Shown here piece after piece: positions 50,589 to 58,168 of a stretch of DNA of 58,168 nt (position 1 is its first letter; each line of letters starts with the position of its first letter). The stretch covers positions 1-58,168 of the forward strand of contig NZ_JAEQMG010000149.1 of the NCBI RefSeq assembly GCF_016680995.1. Direction: 5' to 3'. The notes under the pieces were generated by a model. It did not search any database. It saw only the letters and a program-made list of their open reading frames with translations, and was not told the origin of the DNA. Origin of the DNA: Ruminococcus difficilis (GTDB taxonomy: Bacteria > Bacillota_A > Clostridia > Oscillospirales > Acutalibacteraceae). A program made the position numbers and the translations under genes.

Positions 50589-52268
50589 CTATTTTTTACC
50601 GAACATCCTGATGACGCCGATACCCAGTCCGATCACGCCCACCGCGGCTAACGCCGCCAGACCTGCCGTCTTATGCACAAAAGGCACGTTGTAGCTCATG
50701 TCTGAGTATGAGGGATTGATCATATAGCGCAGCAGCGGGAACAGAAGCTGACGCTGTTCGGACAGGACGTCCTCTTCCATATGACTGTCCTTACACAGGA
50801 TCATCGTGGCACGGTGGCGGGTATCATAACGATTCCATTTGAGATCGCCGAGCGAGGGATTACCGGTGCGGGCAAAGTTCGCCCACATGGTCATCACCTG
50901 TTCGGACAGCGCCTCGTCGCCGCGTTCACCGGTAAAGATCGTATTATGGAGATTGCCGAAAACATATGCCAGTTCGACCGCATGGCACGCGCCGCAATAC
51001 TCCTTGGCGGAAGGCTCCGTCCAGTAGTACATATAGACCTTGCCGCCGTGTTCGGAATGGCACTCCGCCTGCTTGACAGCAGGCAGTCGGAACATCATCT
51101 CGTCATAGAATTCCGACATCTTCCAGATACCGTATCCGTCGAGCCTGTGCATAAATGCCCTGACACGATTTCTGTCCTTCTTATCGAACGTTTTCATATC
51201 GTTCTCGAACTTGACGGGGATACTGAACCGATACGGCACGATGCCGCCGAGCTCCTCTACCCAATACCGCGACTCGTCGCTGTTGGTACCGATCAGCATG
51301 TCGATATGCGCCGTCTTGCCCGCCTCATACGCCTCATACGGCTTTACGGGGATCAGGCGACCGTCACGCTGGGGGAAGTTATTGTAGGCGTTCAGCTTCT
51401 CGTTCAGCTTCATCAGCTCTCTTTCGGGGAGCGCCATGAGCTTCGCCATCGAATGGATGCCGGTCTCCTCGATCAGTCGGCGGGTGAACGGCTTGCACAT
51501 CTCCTTAGAGAAGGTCAGCGCCACCGAACCGCTCTCGGAGATCACGCGGCGGAACAATCCGTTCGCCTTGGGGATGATCGGCAGCAGCGATACACTCGCG
51601 CCGCCGGCAGATTCGCCGAAAATGGTGACGTTTTTGCGGTCGCCGCCGAAGAACGCGATATTCTTCTGCACCCATCTGAGCGACTCAATCTGATCGAGGA
51701 TGCCCAGATTCGGCGCGTCGGCAAAGTTCGAGCCGTCCTTGAGCTCCGAGAAATCCACAAAGCCCATCAAGCCGACGCGATAGCCGACGGTAACGAGAAT
51801 GATATCGGGATTCTGCTTCACAAAATTCGCGCCGTCATACAGCGGGTCGGCGGTACCGCCCCAACCGAAGCTGCCGCCGTGGAAAAACACCATGACAGGC
51901 TTCTTTGCAGTGGTATCGGTACGATTCACCCAAACGTTCAGATACAGACAATCCTCACCCTGCGGATAGTAGGAGCCCTGCTCGGTCTCCCACTCCGTCT
52001 GGATCGGGCTTTTGCCGAAATAATAGGCTTCATAAACGCCGTCGTCCTGCGGCGCGGGCGCGGGACGCTTCCATCGACGGCTGCCGACAGGAGGCTTGGC
52101 GTAAGGGATCCCCCGAAAGGTAAGGATCCCCTCGTCCTGCTGTCCGACGAACGTACCGTTATAACACTTAACCGCGACAAAAGGATTATAGACGCCGTCG
52201 ATCTTACCGTTCACACCGTAAGCGGCTCTGATCCTGTCGCGTACAGATATTGAAACCGATTGTTCCAT
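50589..52268 (-). CDS. Type-B carboxylesterase/lipase with C-terminal membrane anchor
   Basis: 559 residues of the cholinesterase-like esterase family: FRGIPYAKPPVGSRRWKRP, EDCLYLNVWV, VFFHGGSFGWGG oxyanion region, nucleophile FGESAGGASVS (~217), GTNSDESRY acid, and a late CHAVELAYVFG His. The C-terminus ends in a single transmembrane helix (AGLAALAAVGVIGLGIGVIR) and a basic tail. There is no obvious signal peptide, so the active side of the membrane is uncertain. The start overlaps the mini-NRPS stop as TAATG, so translation is coupled: it may release or edit that enzyme's product. Confidence 0.9.
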   Translation of the reverse strand: MEQSVSISVRDRIRAAYGVNGKIDGVYNPFVAVKCYNGTFVGQQDEGILTFRGIPYAKPPVGSRRWKRPAPAPQDDGVYEAYYFGKSPIQTEWETEQGSYYPQGEDCLYLNVWVNRTDTTAKKPVMVFFHGGSFGWGGTADPLYDGANFVKQNPDIILVTVGYRVGLMGFVDFSELKDGSNFADAPNLGILDQIESLRWVQKNIAFFGGDRKNVTIFGESAGGASVSLLPIIPKANGLFRRVISESGSVALTFSKEMCKPFTRRLIEETGIHSMAKLMALPERELMKLNEKLNAYNNFPQRDGRLIPVKPYEAYEAGKTAHIDMLIGTNSDESRYWVEELGGIVPYRFSIPVKFENDMKTFDKKDRNRVRAFMHRLDGYGIWKMSEFYDEMMFRLPAVKQAECHSEHGGKVYMYYWTEPSAKEYCGACHAVELAYVFGNLHNTIFTGERGDEALSEQVMTMWANFARTGNPSLGDLKWNRYDTRHRATMILCKDSHMEEDVLSEQRQLLFPLLRYMINPSYSDMSYNVPFVHKTAGLAALAAVGVIGLGIGVIRMFGKK

Positions 52269-55258
52269 TACATCTTTCTCCTGAGGATGGTCTTGAGGAA
52301 ATCAAAGAAGTTGGTCTTATCCATGACCTTCTTATGGAGTTCACCGAGGGTGACGTCCTTCTGAGAATCGAATTTGACGATGGTCTGTACCAGACGGACA
52401 AAGTAGTTACGGAAGAGCTCCATGCTGCTGTCCTCATAGCGGCTGGCGGCAAAGTCGATCATCAGCATCAAGCCATCCTCGCCGTCGAGGATCTCCATAT
52501 CGAGGATCGTCTGAGACGCCGCCTGATTCTGGCGCACATCAATGGTTTCGATGTTATAATCCTCCAGTCCGCCGGTATCGCGGATATCCTGCTGATACAG
52601 GACATATGCCGCCTCACCGTCACCGATATCGCAGGTGATGTCGACATAAGGATAACAGCAGTGCTCGATGCCCTTCTGCACCTGTTCGTGGACGTCCGCG
52701 AACAGATCGCGCAGGGTCATTTTATCATTGAGATGAACGCCGACAGGCAGATCCCGGAACAGCAGTCCGACCGTATTCATCAGTTCCATCTCTTCACGAC
52801 CGTTGTAGATCCAGCTGATCTTTACATCGTACTTTCCGTTATAGATCGCGATCGCGAGCAAGCCGATGGTGATAAAGAACTCGTTGCGGCTGATCCTGTA
52901 TTTGTTCTCGATGTTTTTCAGCTGAACGGGCTCCACACCGAGCTCGGCAAAGATCTCGCCCAGCTCATTGTCGCGCGACGTCTGGTCGGTATTGGGACTG
53001 CTCGACCACTTTGTGCCGTCGTATCTGTCCTCAAAATATTTTTTGCTCTCTTTATAGAAATCAGTTTCCTGAGCGTGCTCACGCTGATGGAGCATGTAAT
53101 AATAGTAGTCCGGCTCAGGCTGAGCGCCCATATAGACCTTGCCGACATTCGCCATAAACACCTTGAACGAGGTACCGTCAAAGAGCGTATGATGTACGTC
53201 GAAGAAGATATAAACGTTCTTTTCCGTCTCAAACACGCGGCAGCGGAACAACTTGCCGCCGATGATCTTGAACGGCTGGACCAGATTATCTTTGATATTG
53301 CCGAACTCAAACTCGCTGATCTTCTCGACATGGATCTCGTCGAAGATCTCGGGAGTATAGCGCTGGATGACCTCGCCGTCCCCGTTGAAGTGGAAGGTCG
53401 TCAAGAGCGCGGGATGATGCTTGATGACGGTGCACATCGTTTCTGCCATCTTCTTCGCTTCAAAGATGGTTTTATCCATCTTCATGACGGTGAACAGATT
53501 GTACATCGTCGACTTCGGCGTATAGAGCTGATAGTCCACCATATACAGCATCTCCGCTGTCAGCGGATGATCCTGTGTGAGAGATTTCTCCTGGATCATA
53601 TCGGGAGAATCATCGCCCGCGTTCGCGCGTCTTTCCGTATAGATCTCAGCGATCTTCTCGGGAGTTCTGCCGCGGAAGACGTCGCCCGCGTTGAGTCCGG
53701 GCAAGCCGCTCTCGGTGATCAGGCGGATGGAGGTCAGCGAATCGCCGCCCATCTCATAAAAATCATCATGAATACCGACCTGATCGAGCTTGAGCACGGT
53801 CTCCATCGCGTGACAGAGCTTCTCCTGCGTTTCATTCTCGGGAGCGACATACTCGGTTTTGAAGTCGTCGGCTTCCGGTTCGGGCAGCGCCTTGCGGTCC
53901 ATCTTGCCGTTGGGCTTCAAGGGAACCTTATCGATCTTGATATAATAGGCGGGGATCATGTAATACGGCAGACGCTTGGAGAGCTCCGCCCTCAGCTTCT
54001 CGGTATCGATCTCGATATCATCGATGTAATACGCGCAAAGGAAGCTCTTGCCGCTTTCTTCAAAGCCGCGTGCCGCCGCCCACTCGATACCGAGCGCCTG
54101 CTTGACAGCCGCCTCGATCTCAGCGGGTTCGATACGGTTACCGTTGATCTTGATCATATCATTGGATCTGCCGAGCAGGACATAGCCGTTCTTCGCGTCG
54201 CGGCGCGCTAAATCGCCGGTATGATAGATACCGTCCGTAAACGCCTTGGCGGTCTCTTCAGGCAGATTCAGATAGCCGCGCACATAGGGGTTCTCGATGC
54301 AAAGCTCACCGACCTCTCCCTCAGCGACTTCATTGCCGTCCTCATCCAGCAGCGTGATCTTGCCGTCGATCTCGGGCACGCCGATCGGACAGGTCTCATA
54401 CGCTTGATCGATGAGAAAGACGCCGATCGCGAATCCGCTCTCGGAAGCCGCGTAGATATTGATCAGATCCAGATTCTTATTATACAGGTTATTCGCCGGT
54501 TCACTGCCGACAAACAACATTCTCAAAAACGGTCCTGTGGTATTGCCGAGCATACGGACATAAGAAGGCGTCAGGAAGGTGACGGTGATGCGCTTTTCGA
54601 TAAAGAAGGTCTTGAGCGCGATCGGGTTCTTGATGGTCGCGTAGCTGACGACAAAGAGCTTGCCGCACTCGACGCTCAGCACCTCTAAGATCACGATGAC
54701 CGAAGCGACAAAGTTCATCGGCGCGAGCAGCGCTGCGCGATCCTTGCCGTTGAACGGATTCTCGCCTTTGATGCGGATCGACTCGATCGCGCGGCTGAGG
54801 TTGCCGAATTCGTGCAGTACGCCCTTGGGGTTGCCTGTGGTACCGGAGGTATAGATCGCGTATGCCGCGTCATGCAGATCGGTCTTTTCGTGTCCCGACA
54901 ACGAATCAAGCTTCATGATATCGTCCCAGTTATCGGAATTCAGCTCTGCCTTACAGCCGCAATCCTTGCGGATATAGTCGATACGCTCGGGCGCGTAGGT
55001 ATCCTCGACCAGCGCCCATGCGGCGCCCGCTTTCCAAATGCCGATCATTGCGACGATCGGCAGGACTCCGCGGGGAAGCTTGATCAATACAAAATCCTCT
55101 TTCCCTATTCCCTGCTGTTTCAGATAAGCGTAAACACGTCCGCTCATGTCATCGAGCTTGGAATAGGTAATGCCCCTCGAGTGAGCGTCATCGTACAGGA
55201 TGGCGGCCTGAGGGTTGTTTTGGGTATACTGTTCAATCAATTGGATTATATCGATCAT
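52268..55258 (-). CDS. Mini-NRPS: adenylation-carrier-condensation (A-T-C) protein
   Basis: 996 residues. The A domain (~1-480) shows YTSGTTGNPKG (136-146), NIYAASESGF, IYHTGDLARRD, GRSNDMIKINGNRIEPAEIE and NGKMDRKAL. The carrier (~485-555) has YEMGGDSLTSIRL with Ser ~505. The condensation-like domain (~580-960) has HHTLFDGTS (HHxxxDG, ~689) and a later GREEMELMNTVGLLFRDLPV segment. The order A-T-C with a C-terminal condensation domain suggests that the loaded residue is joined to a free acceptor, such as an amine or another carrier. No thioesterase domain. The start at 55258 has GGAG upstream. Specificity residues were not decoded. Confidence 0.92.
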   Translation of the reverse strand: MIDIIQLIEQYTQNNPQAAILYDDAHSRGITYSKLDDMSGRVYAYLKQQGIGKEDFVLIKLPRGVLPIVAMIGIWKAGAAWALVEDTYAPERIDYIRKDCGCKAELNSDNWDDIMKLDSLSGHEKTDLHDAAYAIYTSGTTGNPKGVLHEFGNLSRAIESIRIKGENPFNGKDRAALLAPMNFVASVIVILEVLSVECGKLFVVSYATIKNPIALKTFFIEKRITVTFLTPSYVRMLGNTTGPFLRMLFVGSEPANNLYNKNLDLINIYAASESGFAIGVFLIDQAYETCPIGVPEIDGKITLLDEDGNEVAEGEVGELCIENPYVRGYLNLPEETAKAFTDGIYHTGDLARRDAKNGYVLLGRSNDMIKINGNRIEPAEIEAAVKQALGIEWAAARGFEESGKSFLCAYYIDDIEIDTEKLRAELSKRLPYYMIPAYYIKIDKVPLKPNGKMDRKALPEPEADDFKTEYVAPENETQEKLCHAMETVLKLDQVGIHDDFYEMGGDSLTSIRLITESGLPGLNAGDVFRGRTPEKIAEIYTERRANAGDDSPDMIQEKSLTQDHPLTAEMLYMVDYQLYTPKSTMYNLFTVMKMDKTIFEAKKMAETMCTVIKHHPALLTTFHFNGDGEVIQRYTPEIFDEIHVEKISEFEFGNIKDNLVQPFKIIGGKLFRCRVFETEKNVYIFFDVHHTLFDGTSFKVFMANVGKVYMGAQPEPDYYYYMLHQREHAQETDFYKESKKYFEDRYDGTKWSSSPNTDQTSRDNELGEIFAELGVEPVQLKNIENKYRISRNEFFITIGLLAIAIYNGKYDVKISWIYNGREEMELMNTVGLLFRDLPVGVHLNDKMTLRDLFADVHEQVQKGIEHCCYPYVDITCDIGDGEAAYVLYQQDIRDTGGLEDYNIETIDVRQNQAASQTILDMEILDGEDGLMLMIDFAASRYEDSSMELFRNYFVRLVQTIVKFDSQKDVTLGELHKKVMDKTNFFDFLKTILRRKM

Positions 55259-55269
55259 TGCGGGGCTCC

Positions 55270-55566
55270 TTATTCGACAGTCAATACATCAGAAAAACCG
55301 GTTACTTCAAAAATCTCTTTGACGATCGCGTTAGCGTTAAGGATCTTCATGGAACCCTGCGCGTTCATCTTCTTCTGCAGCATCAGCAGCAGACGAAGAC
55401 CTGCGGAAGAGATGTAATCGAGCTGCTTGAAGTCAAGGATCAGTTCGGTCACGTTATCAAGGCTGCCTGCCAGTTCCTTTTCCGCCTCGGGGGTGGTGTT
55501 GGTGTCCAGACGGCCCTCGATCGTTGCGGTCAGTTTGGTGCCTTCAAGTTTTTTTGTTACAGTCAT
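55270..55566 (-). CDS. STAS-domain anti-anti-sigma factor-like protein
   Basis: 98 residues of the SpoIIAA/RsbV type: ATIEGRLDTNTTPEAEKEL, LILDFKQLDYISSAGLRLLL with the phosphorylatable Ser in the SSAG loop (~55), and MKILNANAIVKEIFEVTGFS. Such proteins free a sigma factor by binding its anti-sigma factor, or act in lipid/transport regulation. AAGGAGAAG precedes the ATG. It lies 11 bp upstream of the mini-NRPS gene. No anti-sigma kinase is encoded in the window. Confidence 0.93.
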   Translation of the reverse strand: MTVTKKLEGTKLTATIEGRLDTNTTPEAEKELAGSLDNVTELILDFKQLDYISSAGLRLLLMLQKKMNAQGSMKILNANAIVKEIFEVTGFSDVLTVE

Positions 55567-55705
55567 AATAATCTTCTCCTTTGTTTTTGTAATGATATAA
55601 TCACATTATTAGCAGTATTGTAACACAGTTTCCAAAAAAATGCACTACTTATTAGAAATATTTTCACATTTTTATCAATAAAAAAAGCTCACAAACCGGA
55701 ATTGA

Positions 55706-55734
55706 TTGCATTCACCTGTCGGATATGGTAGAAT
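55706..55734 (+). promoter_or_regulatory. Possible promoter of the hydrolase at 55797
   Basis: TTGCAT (55706-55711), a 17-bp spacer, TAGAAT (55729-55734) with an upstream TGG that fits an extended -10. Confidence 0.6.
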
Positions 55735-55796
55735 AATACTATAAGAGTGCCCCCAGTTGACCGGCCTCTCAATAACTTTCCATTTCAGGTGATATT

Positions 55797-56720
55797 ATGA
55801 TTCTCGCGATCATCCTCGCCGTGGTACTGATAGGACTGTTGATCGTTCTGTTCGCGGCGTATTATAAAACATTTTATTATCCGATCAAGAACATTTCCGA
55901 AACAAAGGGTCCGATCACCAAATCGAAGCACCCTTATCGGGACGAGGCGCGGGTGAAGGTCAAAGAGCTCGCCGCTCTTCCGTGTGAATTTATCACGACG
56001 CGATCCTATGACGGGCTCAAGCTCAGCGCGCGATACTATCAGGGTGATGAATCCAAGCCACTGTTCCTCTGCTTTCACGGCTACCACGGCTCCGCGCTGC
56101 GCGACTATTCGGGCGTGGGATTATCACTGATCCGACAGGGTTACCCCGTCATCATGGTGGATGAACGAGCCCACTGGCGCTCACAGGGTCACACCATCAC
56201 CTTCGGTATGCGCGAGCGATTTGACGTACTGTCATGGATTGATTACGCATGTAAACGCTTCGGCACAGACCGCCCCATCTATCTGCACGGTATCTCGATG
56301 GGCGGCGGCACGGTGCTGATGGCGTCGGGACAAGAGCTGCCCGATAACGTCAAAGGCATTATCTCCGATTGTCCCTTCAACGACGCCGAGAAGATCATCC
56401 GCCATGTCTGTCAGCTGGTCGGTCTCAACGTCGATCTGTGCTGGCCTGTCATCAAGCTCTCCGGGTTGATCTACGGACGGTTCAACGTCAGCAAAACCAC
56501 CGCGGCAAAGGAGGTCAAAAAGGCGACCGTTCCGATCATGATCATCCACGGTGACGGCGATGATTTTGTCCCCGCGCCCATGAGCGAAGAGATACAAAAG
56601 GCGAATCCCGAAATGATCGAGCGCTATCTGATCGCAGACGCGGGTCACGGACTTGCCTATTATTACGATCCGCAGCGCTATGAAGCGCTCGTCGATGAAT
56701 TCGTCCGAAAAACAAGCTGA
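55797..56720 (+). CDS. Membrane-anchored alpha/beta hydrolase
   Basis: 307 residues: transmembrane helix 2-22, then a hydrolase domain with LFLCFHGYHG oxyanion region, LHGISMGGGTVLMASG nucleophile motif (Ser ~166), IIHGDGDDFVP Asp loop and DAGHGLAYY His. It is clearly related to the proteins at 42936 and 39300, here on the plus strand. It is likely a membrane-associated esterase or acylamidase. Monocistronic with its own promoter and terminator. Confidence 0.88.
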   Translation: MILAIILAVVLIGLLIVLFAAYYKTFYYPIKNISETKGPITKSKHPYRDEARVKVKELAALPCEFITTRSYDGLKLSARYYQGDESKPLFLCFHGYHGSALRDYSGVGLSLIRQGYPVIMVDERAHWRSQGHTITFGMRERFDVLSWIDYACKRFGTDRPIYLHGISMGGGTVLMASGQELPDNVKGIISDCPFNDAEKIIRHVCQLVGLNVDLCWPVIKLSGLIYGRFNVSKTTAAKEVKKATVPIMIIHGDGDDFVPAPMSEEIQKANPEMIERYLIADAGHGLAYYYDPQRYEALVDEFVRKTS

Positions 56721-56723
56721 ATG

Positions 56724-56763
56724 TCACCGCGTAAGAGTCGATCTCCTGCGCGGTGATTCTTTT
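56724..56763 (+). terminator. Terminator of the hydrolase at 55797
   Basis: An 8-bp stem (56724-56731 with 56749-56756), followed by TTCTTTT. Confidence 0.8.
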
Positions 56764-56784
56764 GCGATTCTTGATGGGATACCG

Positions 56785-56813
56785 TTGATTTTTACTACAG
56801 GCAATGATATAAT
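56785..56813 (+). promoter_or_regulatory. Promoter of the esterase at 56848
   Basis: TTGATT (56785-56790), a 17-bp spacer, consensus TATAAT (56808-56813). Confidence 0.88.
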
Positions 56814-56847
56814 GGAATACACCTAAACAGAAAAGAGGAGGATCATC

Positions 56848-57645
56848 ATGATAGAAGAAAAGATCATACCTTTATATATACCGTACCCCGACAGCAACGA
56901 AGAACGTTTAGTACGAGTATTCATCCCCGAGCATGAAGCGGGAGAAACCTTTCCCGTCATCTATATGACCGACGGACAGAATCTGTTTGAAGATAACCAT
57001 GTCGAATTCGGCTGTTGGTATACGCGTGAAACGATCCGCGACGAGAAAAAGGCTACCGGCAAGGCGGCGATCATCGTCGGCATCCACAACGACGGCGATC
57101 CGATGGAGCGCACCAATGAACTCACCCCCCTCACCATCGGAGAACTCGCCTGCCCCGAGGAACTGAAATTACAGATCACTCCGCAGGGCGAGATCTTCGA
57201 CGACTTTGTCGTCAACCGTGTCATGCCTGTCATCGAAAAAGATTTCCCGGTAGAACTCGGCAGGAACGCTACCGCGATCTGCGGCAGTTCATCGGGCGGC
57301 TTACAGGCGTTCTTCACCGCGCTGAACCACCCCGATCTGTTTTGCGCCGCGGGCGTCCTCTCCCCCGCTTTCGTCATCTACACTCCCGAGGATATGCGGG
57401 ATTGGATCCACTCCAAATTACAACCTGTCCTGCCGTATCTTTACATCTATTCCGGCGCTGGCGATGATCAGGAAAAGCTGATCTATCAGAGCACGGAATG
57501 GACGTATGAGATCTTAGAGGAATGTTATCCGCCCGAAAAGCTCAACGAGGTGATCCTCTTTGAAATGCCCCATCACGAGACCGCATGGGAGCAGATTTTC
57601 AAAGACTTTCTGCACATCTTTCTCGAGCGCAGAGCAGAATTCTGA
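56848..57645 (+). CDS. Esterase D/enterochelin esterase-like alpha/beta hydrolase
   Basis: 265 residues of the PF00756 putative-esterase type: FPVIYMTDGQNLFEDN, AIIVGIHNDGDPMERTNELT, nucleophile ICGSSSGGLQAFFTAL (~150-156), and a late EMPHHETAWEQIF with the His. There is no signal peptide, so it is likely cytosolic. GAGGAGG lies 7 nt before the ATG. It may act on siderophore, acyl or sugar esters; the substrate is unknown. Confidence 0.9.
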   Translation: MIEEKIIPLYIPYPDSNEERLVRVFIPEHEAGETFPVIYMTDGQNLFEDNHVEFGCWYTRETIRDEKKATGKAAIIVGIHNDGDPMERTNELTPLTIGELACPEELKLQITPQGEIFDDFVVNRVMPVIEKDFPVELGRNATAICGSSSGGLQAFFTALNHPDLFCAAGVLSPAFVIYTPEDMRDWIHSKLQPVLPYLYIYSGAGDDQEKLIYQSTEWTYEILEECYPPEKLNEVILFEMPHHETAWEQIFKDFLHIFLERRAEF

Positions 57646-57684
57646 ATCCCCGAGATAATTCTGATCAGGCTTGATCCCGAAACA

Positions 57685-57714
57685 GAGCTGACCGCATGGT
57701 CGGCTCTTTCTTTT
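57685..57714 (+). terminator. Terminator of the esterase at 56848
   Basis: A 9-bp stem with a G-T wobble (57685-57693 with 57698-57706), a 4-nt loop and TTTCTTTT. Confidence 0.85.
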
Positions 57715-57740
57715 ATGCGGCAGAACGGCTGTTATAAAGA

Positions 57741-57783
57741 TAAAAAAGAGTGTTGATAACATAAGTCCGTTATCAACACTCTT
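57741..57783 (-). terminator. Minus-strand terminator for a gene beyond the window
   Basis: A perfect 15-bp stem (57746-57760 with 57769-57783), an 8-nt loop and, on the minus strand, a T6 run. It would end a transcript entering from the right edge. Confidence 0.8.
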
Positions 57784-57786
57784 ACC

Positions 57787-58168
57787 GGCAGGAGCAGAAT
57801 ACGTTTATTTGGAAGAGAATCGCTGCCTCGCTTGTTGCCGTTCTACAAAGCGAAAAAGACATAAACGCTACGCCCTAAAAACAGTCCGCCGGACTGTTTT
57901 CTTTACGGGCTTTCAAGTCCTTCTGCGATATATTCTTTAACAATGCAAAAGACTGTCGTACCTTATCGATACAACAGCCTTTGTATGGCAGGGGCAGAAT
58001 ACGTTTATTTGGAAGAGAATAGCTGCCTCGCTTGTTGCCGTTCTACGATGCGAAAAAGACATAAACGCTACGCCCTAAAAACAGTCCACCGGACTGTTTT
58101 CTTTACGGGCTTTCAAGTCCTTCTGCGATATATTCTTTAACAATGCAAAAGACTGTCGTACCTTATCG
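57787..58168. repeat. Two copies of a 200-bp-period direct repeat
   Basis: Copy 1 (57787-57986) and copy 2 (57987 to the window end at 58168) are offset by exactly 200 bp and differ at only a few positions. Each contains the palindrome ACAGTCCGCCGGACTGT (ACAGTCCACCGGACTGT in copy 2) followed by a T-rich stretch, and a TGGAAGAGAATCGCTGCC block. No credible gene is seen. The array may continue beyond the edge. Confidence 0.9.

Noticed and set aside
50781..52253. A 490-codon plus-strand frame antisense to the carboxylesterase
   Set aside because: Shadow frame; the esterase has an intact catalytic triad pattern.
52250..54211. A 653-codon plus-strand frame antisense to the mini-NRPS
   Set aside because: Shadow of codon bias; no recognisable motif, while the opposite strand encodes a full A-T-C protein.
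57943..58140. A 65-codon frame at the right edge
   Set aside because: It lies wholly in the 200-bp repeats and repeats the same non-family sequence.

Overview
The window looks like chromosome of an anaerobic gut or rumen Firmicute of the Ruminococcus (Oscillospiraceae) type. The evidence is three T-box leaders and a SAM-I leader, strong AGGAGG ribosome sites, ferredoxin-dependent 2-oxoacid oxidoreductase genes, a dockerin-bearing CotH protein, and many short intergenic repeats. Base composition is near 50% GC and almost all genes are on the minus strand. No rRNA, tRNA, CRISPR array, phage or IS transposase is visible.

Region 1 (1-3.8 kb) holds a flippase-like membrane protein, a PfkB sugar kinase and a PTS EIIA-like protein.

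Region 2 (2.9-19.5 kb) is the most interesting part. It reads as a complete set for making branched-chain amino acids from branched-chain volatile fatty acids by reductive carboxylation. It has three acyl-CoA synthetase genes: a TIM-barrel/ligase fusion and two HTH-cupin-ligase fusions. It also has a four-subunit VOR-type ferredoxin oxidoreductase, a P-loop ATPase and the branched-chain aminotransferase ilvE. Each synthetase gene lies downstream of its own T-box leader, and by alignment the specifier codons read CTC (Leu), GTA (Val) and ATC (Ile). The Leu T-box also heads a 2-isopropylmalate-synthase-like gene that has lost most catalytic residues. T-boxes switch genes on when the cognate tRNA is uncharged, so the direction is biosynthetic: isovalerate to Leu, isobutyrate to Val, 2-methylbutyrate to Ile. 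Repeats sit inside and around all three leaders.

Region 3 (19.5-35 kb) is mixed housekeeping and accessory. It has an EamA transporter, a MazF-type toxin without an antitoxin, SAM-I-controlled metK with a coupled membrane protein, a small NrdD-tail-like glycyl-radical protein and an SPFH/NfeD pair. It also has a lipoprotein, an E2-like acyltransferase, an MBL hydrolase overlapping a FadD-like ligase, pncB and a CotH-dockerin protein.

Region 4 (35-57.6 kb) is rich in acyl and lipid chemistry. It has a PqqD/S24-peptidase pair, three tandem zinc-ribbon proteins with Gln/Pro-rich repeats and several membrane-anchored alpha/beta hydrolases. A tightly packed run encodes two adenylating enzymes, an acyl carrier protein, an LRAT-type acyltransferase, two PlsC acyltransferases and a FakA/FakB-like fatty-acid kinase. 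A second run (STAS protein, A-T-C mini-NRPS, type-B carboxylesterase) follows, then two more hydrolases. In all, seven adenylate-forming enzymes occur in 58 kb.

The window ends (57.8-58.2 kb) in two copies of an exact 200-bp-period direct repeat. All functional calls come from reading protein and RNA motifs by eye; no database search was possible.
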